Shown: positions 10,674 to 21,014 of the stretch, in pieces | How positions within the stretch are numbered: position 1 is the stretch's first letter | Layout: every line of letters starts with the position of its first letter | NCBI GenBank assembly: GCA_902651635.1 | Contig: CACRSC010000057.1 | Span: forward strand, 135,026-190,729 | Direction: 5' to 3' | Length of the DNA stretch: 55,704 nucleotides | Source: Mastigamoeba balamuthi | Lineage: Eukaryota; Evosea; Mastigamoebida; Mastigamoebidae | Position numbers and translations under genes: made by a program | The notes under the pieces: model-generated | Databases searched by the model: none | The model's input: the letters and a program-made list of their open reading frames with translations, nothing else | Told to the model about the DNA's origin: nothing

Positions 10674-13231
10674 GGCTGTATTGTTGAGACTGTTTGTTAT
10701 AAAGTGAACCTTTTCATGGGCGTCTGCTCCTGTGCTGCTGATGCTGAGATATTTTCCACCTGTGACGTAAGAGCTGCCACCTCAGAATTTGTGGGGCGTG
10801 ACTCTTTTTAGGCAGGAAAATAGTGCACATCCCAACACCACACCGTGCAGTTGGTTGCCCAGCCCACACCGCCTACTGAGATGAATGAGCAGCACTCCTG
10901 TGCACTCCCGCAATGACTGGCTCTTCCTCAACCGTTTCGCCCTTGGACACGAAGCACGCCATGATCGCTGGAGGCTGGCGTTCCAGTGCTGCATCACACG
11001 CACGTTCTATGACATCCCGCAGGCCAAGTGGCCTACCCTCATGAACAAGATGGCACGTGCCTTCTGGCTGCAGGACTCCACAACGCCATTCACGCTGTCC
11101 AAGCTGGCCCAGCCCATGCATCACCTGTTCCTGGACCTCGACGGCAACAAGGACGAGCATCTCTTCATGCATGACGAGCTCGAGGACTTCATGTACATCC
11201 TGCAGAGCGCCGCGTCAAGGGAGTTTGCGTACACGACACAGTTCACCAAGGTGCAGATCGGCGCAGGCGTATGCCATGGAGAGGACCCCGGCCCCTGGGC
11301 TTGGTGGTTCAAGGAGGCCGAGCAGATGCACGATGACGAGGATGCCAGGGACGATCGCACATTCAACATGGACACTGTCAACCTGTACATGTGCATCGTG
11401 CTCAAGTTGGTGCTCCGCAACGAGGATGGCTCCCAGAGTGCGTACTGCACATATCACCTCATCTGGCCCTTCCTGATCATCCCGGGGAACATCACCAAGA
11501 CCACGTTCAACAGCATCTTCAACAAGCTGAACCTTCAGCGGTACAAGGCCCGCCTCAAGTCCAACACCGAGGTCTGCAGCCGGGGAACTCTGCGTGCGTT
11601 CATGAATGACAATGGTGAGAGGCGGCCCATGCGCTTCGATGCCGTGTATGGTGGGAGCAGCAACTGGCTTGGCAGGACTGAGATGCTCACGGTGTTTGGG
11701 AACCCAGATGAGCAGAGAATACTCATGCTGATCTGGCACGCCATCATGATCCTCTACCCACCTGCGCCGGAGGTGGGGCCTGCCCATGGTCAGGACGCCA
11801 TTGAGGATGATGCAGAGGAACGGCCGCCGGAGCCATGGTCGATGGAGTGGGCGCGAGCACAGTTTCTGGGCCTGTGCAACGAGACATACGACCCAGCCAT
11901 GCTGAAGCACGTTCTCTCGGACGCAGTGTTCAGGCTCACGCAGAACCCCAACACGTCCGAGGAGCAGCTGCTGGAGGGCATGGAGGAGGCAGTCATTGAC
12001 TACCTGAACAAGTTCCTGTGCGTCGTCATGTTCGAGATGCGTACAATGTACATCGTACGCATCCTGAACCCCGACAAGGGGTACAACCTCTACCTGCACA
12101 AGGGCACCATGGACGTGATGTCGTTCCTCAAGGCCAGTGGCAGTCATGTGGCGTACCTGCTGGGGAAGAAGCGCGCCATCAAGCTCGACACGTTTGATCT
12201 GTGGAACGCCTCACCGCGGAGGCTCTTCTTCACGGAGATGGTGTTCGCGGACCCAGAGAAGTGCAGGCCCAGCACGTTCAACATCTAGCGAGGGTACTGC
12301 ATCTCGAAGGATGAGGCGCGCAAGTACAGAGGGCATCACAGCGAGTACAGGGGCAAGGAGTTCTCGATCGAGACGTGCCTCAAGCACATCTTCAACTACT
12401 TTGCGAACAAGAACGAGGACGTGTACTGGTGGCTGGTCGAGTGGCTTGCACAGAGGCTGCAGCGCCCCTTCGACAGGTCGTACTTCGTTCCCATCCTCGT
12501 GTCTGAGGAGGGCATAGGCAAGGACCTGCTGCTGTCGGACGCCATGATGGTCATCATCGGCAAATACCACTTGCTCAACACGACCAGCCCCGAGAACATC
12601 GCGGAAAAGTTCAACGCAGTCCTCAAGGGCAAGATCTACGTGGTCTACAATAAGATGTGCTTGCTGGACCTGATCAAGGCAGACAAGCTGAAGTCGATCA
12701 TCACCAACAAGAACCTGCGTGTGGAGCACAAGTTTGTGAATGCGTACACGATCAACAACATGGTGAACATCCTGATCTTCTCCAATGGCACCTCAGAGAA
12801 GATCCTGGACCTCAGTCCGCAGAGCCGGCGGTATGTGCACTGCCTGTGCAACAGCTTGGTCAACAAGCAGCCGCAGTACTTCGAGGGCCTGTCGCGCTGG
12901 CTCAGTATCGCGGATGGGCAGCCGGTGATGGAGAACGGCATCAAGTGCTTTGCCGACTACCTCTACAACGTGAACATCACGGACTTCAACTCGTGCCACA
13001 TCATGATCACCGACTCGCTCGTGGACCAGAAGCTCACGTCCATGCACCCCGTTCATACCTGGTGGCACAAGTGCCTCTCTACGGGCAAGATCGGCTACCA
13101 CTGCCTCACAGGCCTGCCGCAGCACTCGCCCAATGCCCTCATGCATGTCAACACAGAGGGAATCGACACCACATTCTGGGGCACCAACAGGCTCGAGGTC
13201 GACAAGAACGACCTGTGGGGCATCTACCGCG

Positions 13232-13249
13232 CATGACACTGCTCACTTT
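13232..13249 (+). repeat. Left target duplication (CATG) and terminal inverted repeat
   Basis: CATG at 13232-13235 followed by ACACTGCTCACTTT. The same sequence in inverse orientation ends the transposon at 15898-15911, followed by CATG. The helicase reading frame enters here as GCA and is cut by a TGA created by the insertion. Confidence 0.88.
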
Positions 13250-15911
13250 TCAGTTTGCTCAGAATCAGTGGAAAACAGTGCAATAAATCCCCCGATCAGT
13301 TACCTTCCTTGCATTTGGTCAGGGCTTGAGGGATCATGTAGTGGCATGTCTTGGGGACTTATTTGCTTCTGTTCCGCAATTCCTACTGGAATCTACTGGC
13401 AGATAAACGCCAGGGAGCTGAAACAGATATTTTCATTTGTGGCAAAATATCTTCTGACTCAGTATTTTGAAAACCGCGCCGTTTGTGCGGTGCAGCAGCA
13501 GGGGCCCTAGCACAGGGCCCCGAGCACTGTGCTGTCTGTAATTGTGAGAAGGAAGAGGACCTGTACCCGGCTCTTCATCCCACGCATCGTACTGGTCGAA
13601 ACTGATCACGGTGATGCTCCAGAACAGTTTCAATTCAAGTTTCATTTTTGATACTCCTTTGCAGGAAATCTGGCAGTCGAACTGAAACAAGTAGCAAAGT
13701 TTCAAGAAATCGAGATCAACATTTCGTACTTGTTTCACCTTCATAGCCGGAATTCATCAAAAGTTATTAGGATGCCTCTCTCCAGCAAGAAAAAACGACA
13801 GAGGCAGGAGGCAGGACGGAGGAATGCAGCTAAAAGAGCTTCACATAGGGGTCCTCGTTCTGTTGATGGATTCCTGGAAGCAAAAAGCACATTCTCTGAG
13901 TGTTTACTGCATCAGGACCCTCCCTATGTGGTTCTTCCCAAAAGACAGAGACCAGAAGAACAAATTCAGCAAGAGAAGGTAAGAACTGATTTTAGAATGT
14001 GCAATTACTAATTCCAACAAAGCCAACAAGAGGACGACCAGAGGCTCCAATCACGCAACTCTCATCCCGCAGTCTGGGACGCATTGTATCAGACCTTGAG
14101 GAGCAGGTAACTCAACTTGGTCGTGATAATCCAGCCTATCTTCTGAAGGTAAATAATGCTATGCAATTGTTTTAAACAAGAAACATTACAGTGTCTCTGT
14201 GAGAAGTGGAACATTGGAGGAATTGAAAACCCCTTGGGGGTTTTTCAAATGCTTAATTCCTACTTCTCTGCAGGAGACCAGGCTCGAATTGCATGCTGCA
14301 TGTATTCTTGCCTGTCATCACGGTTATTATCATATCTACAAAAAGTCTCTAATAGTAATGACTAAAACAGGGATATTGCAAGCTTGACTGGCTTATCAGC
14401 ACGGACAATCAGTCATGTTCGCAAGGGAATAAACTTCCCTGATCTGCTATCTGAGCAACAAGAGGAACAAGCAGAGGAGGCCCAAGAGGATGCATATGGG
14501 GAGAGAGACCGATTCTCCAAGTGGCCAACCAGTATGATTATTTCTCGTTTTTCTCTCACATTTATTTAGCTGAGGCTGCTGAGGAAATGAAAAAATGGCT
14601 TCTCTCAGTCACTGCTGTGCAGTCTGGAAGAAAGACACTACGGTTTACTGACTGGGGTACATTTGGAGAGGCCTTTTTGCACTATGAAAAGGCAGTCTCT
14701 AAGCCACTGGGAGAAACTCGGTTTTTGGAGCTTGTTCACTAAGCACGAATCTTCACTGCTGTTTTTGATCGGTTTGTATCTTTTCTGTTTATTCACTCAT
14801 TTTTTTCAGATACTCCTGCCCAATCTGTACTGATTTCAGGCTGAAGGAGCGCAGTGGTGAGCTGATCTCTGAGGAGGAGCATCTCGTTTATATGGAGCAC
14901 ATTCAGATTGTTTACAATCAGCGTCATGTCCAGCGTCTTCATAAGAACAACCTCAGAGCAGGGGAACTTCTGATTATCTTCGACTATACCATCTTCCATG
15001 AAACTGCTGAAATCAAGTTGCATGACTTGGATTTCGCAGTTTGGGGTCTTGTGGATGACAAGTGGTATCACTTTGACTGTATGGTTCAGGCTCCAAGCAC
15101 GTGGAAGTACACGTCCCTGGGAATGCAGTCTCTGTGGAATACAATCAAGAAGGACTTCCCACATATCCCTCTGACTATCACTGCACTGCACTTTTGGGCA
15201 GATGGTGGTCTGAAGGTCAAGAACATAATCTTCTCAATCAGAGAGCTGAAGGTTTGCACTTTTACCTTACAATAATACTAATATTGATGCAGAATCAAAT
15301 CTGGCAGGACTATCAGAGACATATCAGAGTCTCATTCGACCTCTATGGCCCTTGCCATGGTCACTCAGTGTGTGATGGGCATTTTGGGCAGGGGAAGCAG
15401 GTACATGTTTTCTTTGCTAATATACTAAATATCATAATAGAAGCTTCGGAAGGCCTTTGCAGGAAATCTCATTCACACAGAGGAACAGATTGCTACAGTC
15501 GTTAAAGGGTTAGTATGTCTTTATTGATTAATTACTAAGAGTTGTTTAGAATGCAGCATACGACAGTAATACAGCTTGATAAAGAGGAGATTGCATTGAT
15601 TCCAGATCGGGAAATCAGAGGACTTGATGGACAAGTGAAGAGAAACTTTCACTTCGAGTTCCCTGATGCTCCAGACAGTCTTCTTTACTGTAGGAGCTCA
15701 GAGGCAGAGGAAGCTCTGTCTGCTGCAGTGATTTCCGATAAGAATTGATTGATTTAATACAATATTCAAGTTTAAAATTCGTTTTTTTTGCTCTTTTCTC
15801 GCAGAGTAGATTATATTAAAATGGAAGCCAAAAGGAACCACCGAAATACCTGGAACTCTGACAGAAATCGTTTTTTGGCAGTTTTTGAGCAATGAAGAAA
15901 GTGAGCAGTGT
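13236..15911. mobile_element. 2,676-bp DNA transposon inserted in the viral helicase gene
   Basis: Bounded by terminal inverted repeats starting ACACTGCTCACTTT (left) and ending AAAGTGAGCAGTGT (right), with weaker similarity inward. Both sides carry CATG (13232-13235 and 15912-15915). Removing the element plus one CATG joins the helicase frame exactly through a Trp codon, so CATG is a four-base target duplication. Inside is one intron-rich transposase-like gene. The element is more AT-rich than its surroundings and its introns have TACTAA branch-site-like motifs. A deleted, decayed relative lies at 36.4-37.4 kb. The superfamily is not settled; several DDE groups make four-base duplications (for example Sola, Ginger, Chapaev). 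Confidence 0.88.
13772..15748 (+). CDS. Intron-rich transposase-like protein of the inserted transposon
   Basis: Proposed exons: 13772-13978, 14023-14148, 14274-about 14344, 14372-14531, 14570-14720, 14840-15251, 15293-15400, 15441-15508, 15550-15748. Introns are GT-AG and some contain TACTAA-like branch sites (near 14008, 15425 and 15531). The N-terminus is basic, with an RGRP AT-hook-like motif. A helix-turn-helix (ASLTGLSARTISHV) is encoded after the third intron, whose donor is unclear. The likely catalytic core has FDYT, then HFWADGG and, across an intron, CHGHSVCDGHFGQGK, an arrangement seen in DDE-type transposases. It would bind the terminal repeats and move the element. With these exons I see no internal stop, so this copy may be intact. 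Confidence 0.65.
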
Positions 15912-15915
15912 CATG
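15898..15915 (-). repeat. Right terminal inverted repeat and target duplication (CATG)
   Basis: AAAGTGAGCAGTGT followed by CATG at 15912-15915. It is the inverted copy of the left end. The helicase frame resumes in the codon formed by TG of the duplication plus the G at 15916. Confidence 0.88.
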
Positions 15916-16163
15916 GGTGCTCGAGTGCGGAAAGAAGAACAAGATCAGTGCAAATTCAGTGTTCTTCAAGCAGTTGCATCTAGTGTTGCAATTCGAGAGC
16001 CGAAGGCCCAGAATGATGGACAGAATGCGCGGCACGTACATCATCATCTCCAAGCTCCCGGCATGCAAGGAGATGTTCAGGCACTTCTGCACGGGTGCCA
16101 CCTTCTACGACACGGTTCCGAATGGGGTTGGGCAGTGTGACGATGAGGTCCTGCCTGCTTCAG

Positions 16164-16379
16164 TCAAAGGCGATGCAGAAATCCATGGGCTGGGTCCTCC
16201 TCAAGTGGACGCCGACGTGGCACCCATGGCCGCCGACGACTGAGACTGAACACATGTTCTCTTCTGCACATACACCGCATTCGAATGGACAACAGCAGGG
16301 TTTGTATGGTGCTCAGCACCATCAGCAGTATGAGCAACATGATTTGCACGGTGTCTGGATAGGAGGAGTTGTCCATCAT
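16164..16379 (-). CDS. Small single-pass membrane protein
   Basis: A frame of 72 codons from ATG 16379. After a short polar start there is a long hydrophobic helix (about residues 11-30, rich in Ile/Leu/Met/Val) followed by a Cys/Arg-rich basic stretch. The C-terminal 25 residues overlap the convergent end of the helicase gene and may not be conserved. It lies in the minus-strand cluster of the element. Weakly supported. Confidence 0.4.
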   Translation of the reverse strand: MMDNSSYPDTVQIMLLILLMVLSTIQTLLLSIRMRCMCRREHVFSLSRRRPWVPRRRPLEEDPAHGFLHRL

Positions 16380-16806
16380 GTGGGTGTTTATGTCTGTTCC
16401 ACTCAGAAAATGTGCGCCCAGTGAACCCCTGCTCTCTGAGCCACTCGTTGAACTCTGCCCATGAGATGTTGCTGTGATTCCAGTCCGGCAGGTGTTCCAT
16501 CCTGTCCCACCTCTCTGGCGCAGTCACAGAGGCGCCGTGGAAGGTTGTGGCCGACTTCCATGTGCCCTACGCTCTGCGCCAAACGAAAATCAACACGATG
16601 ATGCCCACCACAGCCACTGCACTGTACCCCGCAAGGAGTGTGTACATGTTCTTGTTGCACTTGTTGTTCTGCTCATCGATCTTGTCCTGGTTGTTGACAT
16701 CGTCAGCCACGTCTCTGTTCTCCTGGCCTTCTTTCTTTTTCCCGTCTCTGCCCCACTCAAACAGTGCCCCCACGAGCTCAGCAGTGGAGGAAAGACCATC
16801 AAACAT
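16201..16806 (-). pseudogene. Hypothetical membrane protein with Trp-rich extension (in-frame TAG)
   Basis: Starts at ATG 16806, directly after the integrase-protease gene on the same strand. A polar Asn/Asp/Lys-rich region is followed by a clear membrane helix (segment AVAVVGIIVLIFVW) and basic RRA. A TAG at 16567-16569 follows, but the frame continues with a Trp-rich helical segment (WDRMEHLPDWNHSNISWAEF) until it runs into overlapping genes. Either the protein ends at the TAG and a second gene starts at an ATG near 16500, or this is one gene with a CAG to TAG change. No family is recognised. Confidence 0.5.
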
Positions 16807-16841
16807 CTGTGGACAAGCACTCTGCCCTTGGGATAAGAAAA

Positions 16842-19232
16842 TCACTTGGCGATTTGGTGCATTCTGTCCCTTAGTGTGTTTTTGGCATACTTCCTCTGGT
16901 GCAGCAGAGTCTCCCAGCTGTGCTCTGACTCGAACTGCTCCTCGTCAAAGTGCATCTCGTGCGAAATCAGGAATCCGATGAGCATCACGGCGAAAATGCC
17001 GCACGAGTTCACTCTCACACAGTTCTCTGCCGCCGACTCTGACACCCGTGTCTGGACTCCCGTAAACACCCACTCAATGTCGCAGTCCACTTCGTCCATG
17101 ATGGCATGCACGATCTCGTCTCTTCTCGATTCCCACTCTGCCATTTTGGGCATGCTGTCCCAGAATGTGATGTGCCCCGACCTCTGCGCCCTGAACACGA
17201 CAAAGTGGTCCATGTGATGTAGAATGCCCCACAGAGAGTCGGGCATCTGCAGCACCACCACATGGAGCTTCTTGACGAGGCCATGCACAGTGACCACCTC
17301 CTGCAGAATGGCGTCCTCAGCTGTCCTGGGGTCGTCCTCCGTAGGCAGGTCCATCTGCCGGCGCATGTCCTCGAGCAGGATGCCCACCTCGTCTGACTGC
17401 AGAAACTCGCCAAGGCCGATGTCGCCTGCATCCTCAATGGCCCTGTCACGCTCTGCCTCTGTCATGGGCTGCGGACGGCTCTCTCTGCACACCTTCTCGG
17501 TCACGCTCTCTGCTGGAGCTGGTGCTGCCTTGGGGCGTCTGATGGGCCCGCGTTTCGGTGTGCTCGCCCAGTACAGATCGATCTGGTCCTTCTGCTCACC
17601 ACGCACAGTGTCTCCTGGGATGCACTGCAGGCAGTTCCCATACACAATCACCGGGCGACTGCCTCTGTCCCGCAGGTTCTCGAGCTTCTTGATCCAGTAG
17701 ATGGGCCCTTGCTCCATCAGCTGTAGGCGGTCCTGCTGCGTGATGGGGTTGAGGTTGAACATCTTGCGTCCTGTAGTGCTCTCGGTCACTGTCCTGCCCA
17801 CGCACACGAGGAGCATGAGGTACACGTCGGTGGACCAGTTCTGCAGAAACCTCTTGTGGAAAAAGACACTGTCGCCCTGCACCTGCTTCTTGTCCTCTCG
17901 GAGCATGCGCATGAGGTTGCCCTGGTGCAGAACGTCCCTGTCGTACCACTGGGCATTCAGATGCCACTGCTGCTTTGCGAAACGCTCCTGGATGGCTTGC
18001 ACGAGCTGGAGTGCCCGGGGGTTCCGTGGGGCATCCTCCTGCGCCATAAGCTCATGCACAAAGCGTGGCGTGAACCCCGTGGCTGAGTGCACTGTGTTGT
18101 TGTAGTCCTCGACGACCTCCTTCAGTGTTGCTTGCCAGTTCTTGGAGCCTCGTGCTGTCAGAGTCATGGCCACCTTGCGCTTCAGGGTACATCTCATCCT
18201 CTTGACTGCGCCCTGTGCCCATGAGTGGTACGCAGTCCCGTATATGATTGAGCAGCCCAGCCTCTCCAGCTCTGTGTGAAATGACTTTCTGTACTCAGAG
18301 CCATTGTCGGTGTGCACAACAAACTTCTCTGGCTCGCGCCCTCAGATCGTCGTGTGCATGACAAACTCCTGGATGATGTCCTTCCCTGCATTGTTCCACA
18401 CTGCCTTCGACTGGCCGCTCATCACGTAGTACGCCCATGCGAACTTTGTGAACCTGTCAACCATGAACAGGTACCGCAGGCTGCTCATCCCGTTGCACGC
18501 CTCGCTGGAAATGAATGACTCGTCGAGCAGGAGATGCGAGTGCGGGTACCGCGTCGTGTTTATGATGCTTGACCTGTGGGACACCATGGACGAGGGCTTG
18601 TGCAGCTGGTGGTTCGCCAGGCGCCCGAGATACACTGCGATGTCAGGCTGCAAGATGCCCACATATGATTGAGACACTCATGCATAAACTGCCTTCAGGT
18701 CGTGCGGGACCAGCTCTCCATTGCCCAGGAACGCCTTGAGGATGGCATCCCTCTTCTCTGGTAGTGCATACACACGGAGTCCAAGTCTCTACCACTCACC
18801 AGCCCTGCGCCTGACAGGAATCACTATGACCTTATTGGCCAGGTCCTCCTCCTCCTCCTTCAGGGCATACGAAATGACGACCTCAAACTGTTCCAGCTGC
18901 TCGCCATCCTCGCCGATGTTTGGAGCAGTCTTGCCAGTGTTCTGAGCAGACCGTGCCCTTCCAATCAGCCCCACTGCACACCGTCCCAGTCTTCGCTGAA
19001 GGAGGTTGGCTGGTGCACGGCCGCTCTCCATGAACTGGATCGCTGCATCATACTTGGCCTGTGTTCCCAGATCCCACCAGCACACAGAGGGCACCATGAA
19101 GGACACCCGCACGTCCTCAGGTCGATCAGAGCTGTCTGTGGTGTTGTTCCCACTCTTGGGGTATATGGCCCTGAACTCAGCACGCACAGTTCCCAGGCCA
19201 GGTGCCTCGAGTTTCACTGTCTCAGTTATCAT
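16842..19232 (-). pseudogene. Retroviral-type integrase fused to a Ulp1-like cysteine protease (three in-frame stops)
   Basis: One frame of 797 codons from ATG 19232 to TGA 16842-16844, with TAG 18789-18791, TGA 18678-18680 and TGA 18342-18344. Residues 150-225 resemble the N-terminal zinc-binding and linker part of integrases. The rve core has Asp237 (LLLDESF) and Asp309 (HTDNGSEY), then GAVKRM, where the catalytic Glu should be but Lys344 stands. A C-terminal DNA-binding-like region follows. Residues about 655-760 match Ulp1/adenain-type proteases: His676 (DHFVVF), Asp692 (FWDSM) and Cys744 (NSCGIF), with Ulp1-like spacing; the usual oxyanion Gln six residues before Cys is absent. It would integrate the element and mature capsid proteins. 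Int-protease fusion is unusual. Confidence 0.75.
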
Positions 19233-19953
19233 GTGTTTGTGTTGAAATGCTGTTCAGGAATTGTATCGTGAGTCAGGAGCATGTCTCGGGAAGGCTCCAG
19301 GGCAGGGCTCCCCTTAAAAGGTGTTTTTGGTGCCCTGACTACGTGTCGCTGGGGGTGTGTCCCGTTAAAGAGTGGGAATCGGGGTGTGTGGGCCCTGGGT
19401 GAGGCACGGGGGGTGTCTGAAATCGGTTGGCGTTTTCTGTGTGTGTGTGTGGTGGTAAGTGTGTGTTTCTCTAAGGTTTTAAAACTCCTCCTCCTGCCCT
19501 GCCACACGGCTCCACCCCCCTCCTGCCCCAAAACACGCACACGCACCTCCGGCTTCCCAGAGAAAAGTGGTCAACCCTTCTTTTAATGGGTGCCCTGCCA
19601 CGCGACCACAGCCTCACTTTCCCCCGAAACATGCACAACGCACTGCGACTTCCCGAGCACCTCTGAGCAGTGTTTTAACAGTGCCTCACCCAGGGCCCTT
19701 CAGGAGAGAACATCACTGTGCCAGTCACGCCGTGGAATTCCTGCAGCCCACACCACGTGCACAATGCACCTGAAAGGGCTTGGAAAACCGAAGTGGAAAA
19801 ACTAAGACCACACACGCCGAAGTAGAAATACTCAAAGACGCCCAAAAGGGACATGATGATCTTTACTGGAAAACCCTGGGCCTCAAAAGGGGAGTTCGTG
19901 TTTCAGGGACCTTTCGTGGGGAAGGGGACTTGAGGCACTTGTGAGAGCAGACC
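19233..19953. other. Intergenic region between integrase and right-end genes
   Basis: About 720 bases without a convincing gene. It contains GT-rich stretches (near 19436-19465) and C-rich tracts. Two segments resemble each other around 19310-19370 and 19860-19930 (AAAAGG, GGGGA). It may hold promoters for the divergent or downstream minus-strand genes. I see no terminator or RNA gene. Confidence 0.3.
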
Positions 19954-20894
19954 TCACTGGGGCAGAGGCAGGGGATCGCAGTAAATGATGGGGGTCTTGT
20001 CATCCAGTGCCACCACAGGGTAGCGCCTCTTGAATGTCGGCAGCAGCTCCGAAAGGGCCATGGGATATGTTTCCCACAGCCCGATGGAGTACTGGAAAAG
20101 GAAAATGGCGTACTGCTCACCATGGTGGACAATGTGCGCGTCGCGGTTGAATGCCGTCACCAGACCGAACTCGAGCGAGTTCACCACCTGGACCGTGCAG
20201 TCGACGTGCAGGTGCTCGATCATCATGGCTGCAGTATAAGATCTGCTCGCGAAGAAGTCCGCGTTCATCTGGTACGCGATGTGGTCATTGCGCAGGGGCC
20301 CACACAGTGTGCAGTAAATGCCGTCGATGTCTGTGGGAGGAGGCGGTACATAGGCGACGTGGGCCTCCATGACCTCGTTCGTTGTCAACATCTCCTGGTT
20401 TTCCCCATCGACTCCAGGTCCTTCGTCGTGCTCTGCGACCCCCGTCTGCGTGACCGCAGCCTGCGTGACCACGGTGTCCGCATCCTGCTCCATCATGGCA
20501 GTGACGTGGGGCACATTTCCCAGATTTGGGTTGCCCCCATCGGGACCAGGAGCAGGCCCCCTGTGGAAAGTGTGGAGGAAGCACGGATTAAGCCCGATCT
20601 GGATACCCGTAATAAAAGCGATGCAGGGCGTACTGAGGATTGTCAGCGAGCTCGTCCACGATGCGGAACATCATGAAGGGCGAGTGCATGTTGTTGGCAT
20701 GCACAATCGCAGTGCTGAATCCATCTGCAGTGAGTCCCAGCAAAAAGGAACCAAAGTCTGCACTGGAAAAGACCCCGCAGAGAGCTCAGGGTGTCGATGA
20801 GGGCACGGCGCACTTCGTCATCCACGGTGGGCAGCCTTGAGGCAGTGATGAATGCACGCCTGAGAAGGTTGTCGAGGTCGATGTTGGTGTTCAT
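19954..20894 (-). pseudogene. Hypothetical viral protein broken by frameshifts
   Basis: The N-terminal segment starts at ATG 20894 (MNTNIDLDNLLRRAF) and is helical. Near 20765 coding character moves to another frame (GSFLLGLTADGF ... MFRIVDELADNPQYALHRF), which meets TAA at 20588-20590. A further frame then carries a Gly/Pro linker and a C-terminal domain of about 180 residues with several Tyr/His strands, ending at 19954. I read this as one protein of about 300 residues with two frameshifts. Alternatively the part from ATG 20496 is a separate intact gene. No family is recognised. Confidence 0.5.
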
Positions 20895-21014
20895 GAGGGG
20901 AAGAGATGGTGAAGGGCTGAACAAACAAAAGAATGAAAAGCAGGTGCAGAAAGTGCATCATGCCACGTATGTCTGTGCATCCCTGAATTTCTCAGGAACC
21001 TCTTTGAGTGGAAA

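Larger units (their letters stand above)
10885..16243 (+). pseudogene. AEP primase - SF3 (D5-like) helicase, broken by TAG and by a transposon
   Basis: The gene runs from ATG 10885 to 13235 and resumes at 15916-16243, giving 893 codons without the transposon. The N-terminal primase domain has FLDLDG (Asp84, Asp86), then YHLIWP (about residue 190) and RFDAVYG (about 252), the three AEP catalytic motifs. A TAG at 12286-12288 (codon 468) lies in the linker. The SF3 helicase follows, with Walker A SEEGIGKD (about 540-550), motif B VVYNKM (the usual Glu after Asn is Lys) and the sensor LIFSN. The C-terminal part after the transposon has Trp/Cys then GKKNKISANSVFFKQL, like the winged-helix tail of D5-type helicases. 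It would start and unwind replicating viral DNA. Confidence 0.85.

Noticed and set aside
12396-12944. Minus-strand frames inside the helicase
   Set aside because: The plus strand carries clear SF3 helicase motifs over the same bases.
13236-15911. The inserted segment as viral genes or as a helicase intron
   Set aside because: It has terminal inverted repeats, a target duplication, its own spliced gene and a second copy elsewhere, which fits a transposon and not an intron.
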